Below are positions 31,046 through 33,678 of a DNA stretch of 33,678 nucleotides, one piece after another. Source of the DNA: DATCVR01 sp036566745. Its GTDB lineage: Bacteria; Actinomycetota; Actinomycetes; Jiangellales; Jiangellaceae. Position 1 is the stretch's first letter. Each line of letters begins with the position of its first letter. The notes under the pieces were generated by a model. It saw only the letters and a list, made by a program, of their open reading frames with translations, was not told the origin of the DNA and ran no database searches. The stretch lies in NCBI GenBank assembly GCA_036566745.1, contig DATCVR010000197.1, positions 1 to 33,678 on the forward strand, written 5' to 3'. A program made the position numbers and the translations under genes.

Positions 31046-32455
31046 TCAGGCGCCGGGCTTACCCGCCGTCCACACCCAGGTGTCGAAGAACTCGTCGAGA
31101 TCGACGCCCGAGGCTTCCTCGGCCACCGCCTGGAAGTCGTCGGTGGTGGCGTCGGAGTCGGCGTAGCGCTGGGTCCACGTGTGGGCGAGGGTGCCGAACG
31201 CGTCGTCGCCGATCTGCGTGCGCAGGGCGAACAGCGCCGCCGCGCCACGGTCGTAGACGGGATCCTGGAACAGCCCGAACGGCCCCGGGTCGGCAACCAC
31301 GAGCTGCCAGAACTCGTCGTCGGCCGGGATCGCCATGACCTCGTCGAACTGCTCCTGTGCCGTCGGGCCGCCGTCGTGTTCGGCCCACAGCCAGCTCGCG
31401 TACGTCGCCCAGCCCTCGTTGAGCCAGATGTGCTGCCACCGCTGCGGGCTCACCGAATTGCCCATCCACTGGTGGGCCAGCTCGTGTGCCACCGTCCCCT
31501 CGCTCGCGCGTCGGGAGTAGATCGGGCGGGTCTGGGTCTCGAGGGCGTAGCCCACGGAGTCGTCGTCGACGATCGCACCGTACGACGAGAACGGGTACGG
31601 CCCGAACTCGCCCTCGAACAGCTCGATCATCTCGGCGGTCTGCGCCAGCCCCTCCGAGGCGCTGGGAGCCAGGTCGCGGTCGATCGCGTCGATCAGCGGC
31701 AGTCCACCCGCAGTCGCCGAGGTCCGCAGCTCGTAGTTGCCCACCGACGCGGTGGACAGGTAACTGGCCATCGGATCGTCGGCCGACCAGGTCCAGGTCG
31801 TCCATCCGTCGGCCGTCTCCGAACCGACCAGGTCGCCGTTGGCGACGGCGACCAGGCCGTCGGGCACGGTGACCGCGAAGTCGTAGGTGGCCTTGTCGGT
31901 GGGGTGGTCGCTCACCGGGTACCACGTGGAAGCGCCCTCGGGCTCGTTCGCGACCATCGCGCCGTCGCGGGTGGTCACCCACCCGTAGAGGGCGCCCTCG
32001 ATGTCGGTGGGCCGGCCGGTGGTGCCGCCGTAGGTGACGACGACCTGGGTGGACGTGCCGGTCTTGAGCTTCGGCCGGGGCGTGATCACGAGCTCGTCGC
32101 CGACCCGCTCGAAGGGCGTCGCCCTGCCGCCCACCTCGACCGACGCGACGTCGAGGCCGCGCAGGTCGAGGTCGAACCGGTCGAGGTCCTGGGTCGCCGT
32201 GAGGTCGACCGTGGCCACGCCGCTCAGCGTGCCCTCGAGCGGTGCCGGGTCGGCCGCCGGCGGCTGATAGCGGAGAGTGAGGTCGTAGTGCGTGACGTCG
32301 TAACCGCCGTTGCCGGCCAACGGGAAGTACGGGTCGCCGGCTCCGTCGGCCCCGGGTCCGTAGCGGGCGGCGGCCGCGCTTGCGGCCGAAGCAGCGACCA
32401 GCGCCGCTGCGGCGGCGGCCACACCGACGCTCCGCATGATCCGTAGTGTACGCAT
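31046..32455 (-). CDS. Secreted M1-type zinc metallopeptidase
   Basis: The protein has 469 aa. An Ala-rich signal peptide occupies residues 1-30. A beta-sandwich N-domain is followed by the catalytic domain: HELAHQW (His324, Glu325, His328) and NEGWATY (third zinc ligand Glu347), with DRGAAALFALR further on. The typical GAMEN exopeptidase motif appears as YALETQTR. The large C-terminal helical domain of full M1 aminopeptidases is missing, so this is the short actinobacterial form. It probably degrades peptides outside the cell. ATG 32455 has GGAGG about 10 nt upstream. Confidence 0.9.
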   Translation of the reverse strand: MRTLRIMRSVGVAAAAAALVAASAASAAAARYGPGADGAGDPYFPLAGNGGYDVTHYDLTLRYQPPAADPAPLEGTLSGVATVDLTATQDLDRFDLDLRGLDVASVEVGGRATPFERVGDELVITPRPKLKTGTSTQVVVTYGGTTGRPTDIEGALYGWVTTRDGAMVANEPEGASTWYPVSDHPTDKATYDFAVTVPDGLVAVANGDLVGSETADGWTTWTWSADDPMASYLSTASVGNYELRTSATAGGLPLIDAIDRDLAPSASEGLAQTAEMIELFEGEFGPYPFSSYGAIVDDDSVGYALETQTRPIYSRRASEGTVAHELAHQWMGNSVSPQRWQHIWLNEGWATYASWLWAEHDGGPTAQEQFDEVMAIPADDEFWQLVVADPGPFGLFQDPVYDRGAAALFALRTQIGDDAFGTLAHTWTQRYADSDATTDDFQAVAEEASGVDLDEFFDTWVWTAGKPGA

Positions 32456-32548
32456 GTCCGGCTCCCTCCAGGTGCCCCCTGAGACCCCGAGCCTGCCATG
32501 AAGTCGGACAGATCGGGCACCTCCGGAGGGATTCGGTCTGGTGACGAT

Positions 32549-33678
32549 TCAGCTGCCGTCGGCGGTGTCCACCGAGATCGTCGCCGGGTCGGTCGCAGCC
32601 TCGCCGTGGGCGTTGGCGAACACGGCGCGGTAGTCGTAGCCGTCCATGGCGGCATCGACGTCGGAGAGCTTCAACCGCGTCAGGGTGCCCGCGGGGAACG
32701 AGGCCGGCACGTCGTGCCACGAGCCGTCGCCGGGCCGCCGGACCTGCCAGCGCACGTCGGTCATCCCGGGCTTGGCCGACGCGGACGCCTCGAGGAAGAC
32801 CTCGCCACCGGCGTCGACGCGCGCGTCGACGGGCTGAGCGGTGATCTGCGGCGCGAACTCGACCGTCAGCACCGCCGCCTCGCTCGCGACCGCGCCCAGG
32901 TCGTTGGTGACCATGACGCGGTACGCCCGGCCGTCGAAGCCGGCGTCGGCCACCTGCACGGTCAGCTCCTCCGCGACGCCTCCTGCGATGTCAGCCCAGC
33001 CGGATCCGCCGGGCGCGCGCTCCTGCCACTGGATGGCCGGCTGTGGCGCCCCGGTGGCGCGCACCGACAGCGTCGCACTCTGTCCGGGCTCCGCGGAGAC
33101 GTTGCCAGGATGGACCTCGATCAGCGGGGCCGTGCCCGGCTCCTCACTCACCAGCGGCGTGGGGCTCGGTGACGTGGACGGCTCCGTGGGCGACGGCGAG
33201 TCCGAGGGCGACGGCGGAGCGTCCGGCGAGGTCGACGTCGCGTCGTCATCCGTGCTGGTCGCCGGGCCGTCGCTCTCCTGCTGCGCGTCGCCCGGCGGTG
33301 CGGCCACCACGCCGTCGGGGGCGTCGGCGGCCGGATCGTCGACCGTGAGCGCCACCACGTCCTGCGTCCCCGACCCGCCCGCCGTGCCGGTCGGGTCCTG
33401 CTCGGCACCGGCGGTGGTCTCCGAGACGGCGGTCGTGCCGGGATCGGCGTGCTGGTAGGCGACGTACGCCGAGGCCGCCACGCATGCCGCGATCCCGAAG
33501 GCCATCGCCAGCACGCGAGCCCGGCCACGGCCGGGCTCGGACTGGTCGTCCACGGCGTCCGAGACGCCCGCCAGACCGACGTCGGGCATGGTCGACGCGG
33601 CCTCCGGGGCAGCCTCCGAAGCGTGCTCGGCCGCGCGCGACGGCACCGGGCGCGGCACCGGGCGCGACGGCTCGGGCC
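32549..33678 (-). CDS. Membrane-anchored protein with two Ig-like domains, 5' end open
   Basis: The frame is still open at the window edge, so the start is not certain; GTG at 33658 would give 369 aa. From that start: a polar, presumably cytoplasmic segment (1-48), a single membrane helix (about 49-66, VLAMAFGIAACVAASAYVAY), a long Ser/Thr/Pro/Asp-rich linker up to about 170, then two Ig-like beta domains (about 177-268 and 269-369). The Ig domains contain typical strands (SATLSVRATGAPQPAIQWQE; ITAQPVDARVDAGGEVFLEASA). The layout suits a cell-surface adhesion or binding protein. It lies 93 nt upstream of the peptidase gene on the same strand. Confidence 0.75.
   Translation of the reverse strand, partial: PEPSRPVPRPVPSRAAEHASEAAPEAASTMPDVGLAGVSDAVDDQSEPGRGRARVLAMAFGIAACVAASAYVAYQHADPGTTAVSETTAGAEQDPTGTAGGSGTQDVVALTVDDPAADAPDGVVAAPPGDAQQESDGPATSTDDDATSTSPDAPPSPSDSPSPTEPSTSPSPTPLVSEEPGTAPLIEVHPGNVSAEPGQSATLSVRATGAPQPAIQWQERAPGGSGWADIAGGVAEELTVQVADAGFDGRAYRVMVTNDLGAVASEAAVLTVEFAPQITAQPVDARVDAGGEVFLEASASAKPGMTDVRWQVRRPGDGSWHDVPASFPAGTLTRLKLSDVDAAMDGYDYRAVFANAHGEAATDPATISVDTADGS

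Noticed and set aside
30968..32446. 492-codon frame antisense to the M1 peptidase
   Set aside because: Low-complexity Arg/Gly/Val sequence without domains; the opposite frame has the HELAH zinc motif.

Overview
The window is very GC-rich, coding-dense DNA typical of an actinobacterium. The order clpS/DUF2017, mec-cysO-cysM, MBL hydrolase, rph, rdgB is the arrangement known from Mycobacterium tuberculosis (Rv1330c-Rv1341). The LmbE-type deacetylase, sunset-domain protein, leaderless-looking promoters and GTG starts also fit Actinobacteria, possibly Nocardioidaceae. The family assignment is inference. No rRNA, tRNA, CRISPR array or transposase gene was seen.

Left third (0-11.2 kb). After the 3' end of an unknown rightward gene comes a leftward block of housekeeping genes. 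In transcription order these are clpS, DUF2017, mec, cysO, cysM, MBL hydrolase, PIG-L deacetylase, SGNH hydrolase, rph, rdgB and a membrane molybdopterin oxidoreductase. Several are coupled by 1-4 nt overlaps. Mec, CysO and CysM form the protein-bound-thiocarboxylate cysteine pathway. Here CysO carries a C-terminal tail beyond its Gly-Gly that would have to be removed. Divergent from clpS are pncB and pncA (NAD salvage) and a small P-loop kinase.

Middle (11.2-21.6 kb). A NarL-type two-component pair is divergent from an ABC ATPase/permease pair, with inverted repeats in the shared intergenic region. Next is a TetR regulator divergent from a small membrane protein. Their shared control region is compact and nearly symmetrical, with two operator copies and two predicted leaderless starts. 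A degraded region follows: a frameshifted lipoprotein gene, an 18-bp perfect inverted repeat, a truncated and frameshifted NHL-repeat paralogue, and an intact 1109-aa secreted, membrane-anchored NHL protein with about 18 blades.

Right third (21.6-33.7 kb). Homogentisate dioxygenase and fumarylacetoacetase lie close together with an unknown gene and a sunset-domain protein between them; no recognisable maleylacetoacetate isomerase is present. Then come thioredoxin, a CDF metal exporter with its ArsR regulator, a 1043-aa STAND ATPase with 11 TPR repeats, an M1-type metallopeptidase, and a membrane-anchored protein with two Ig-like domains that runs off the end of the window.
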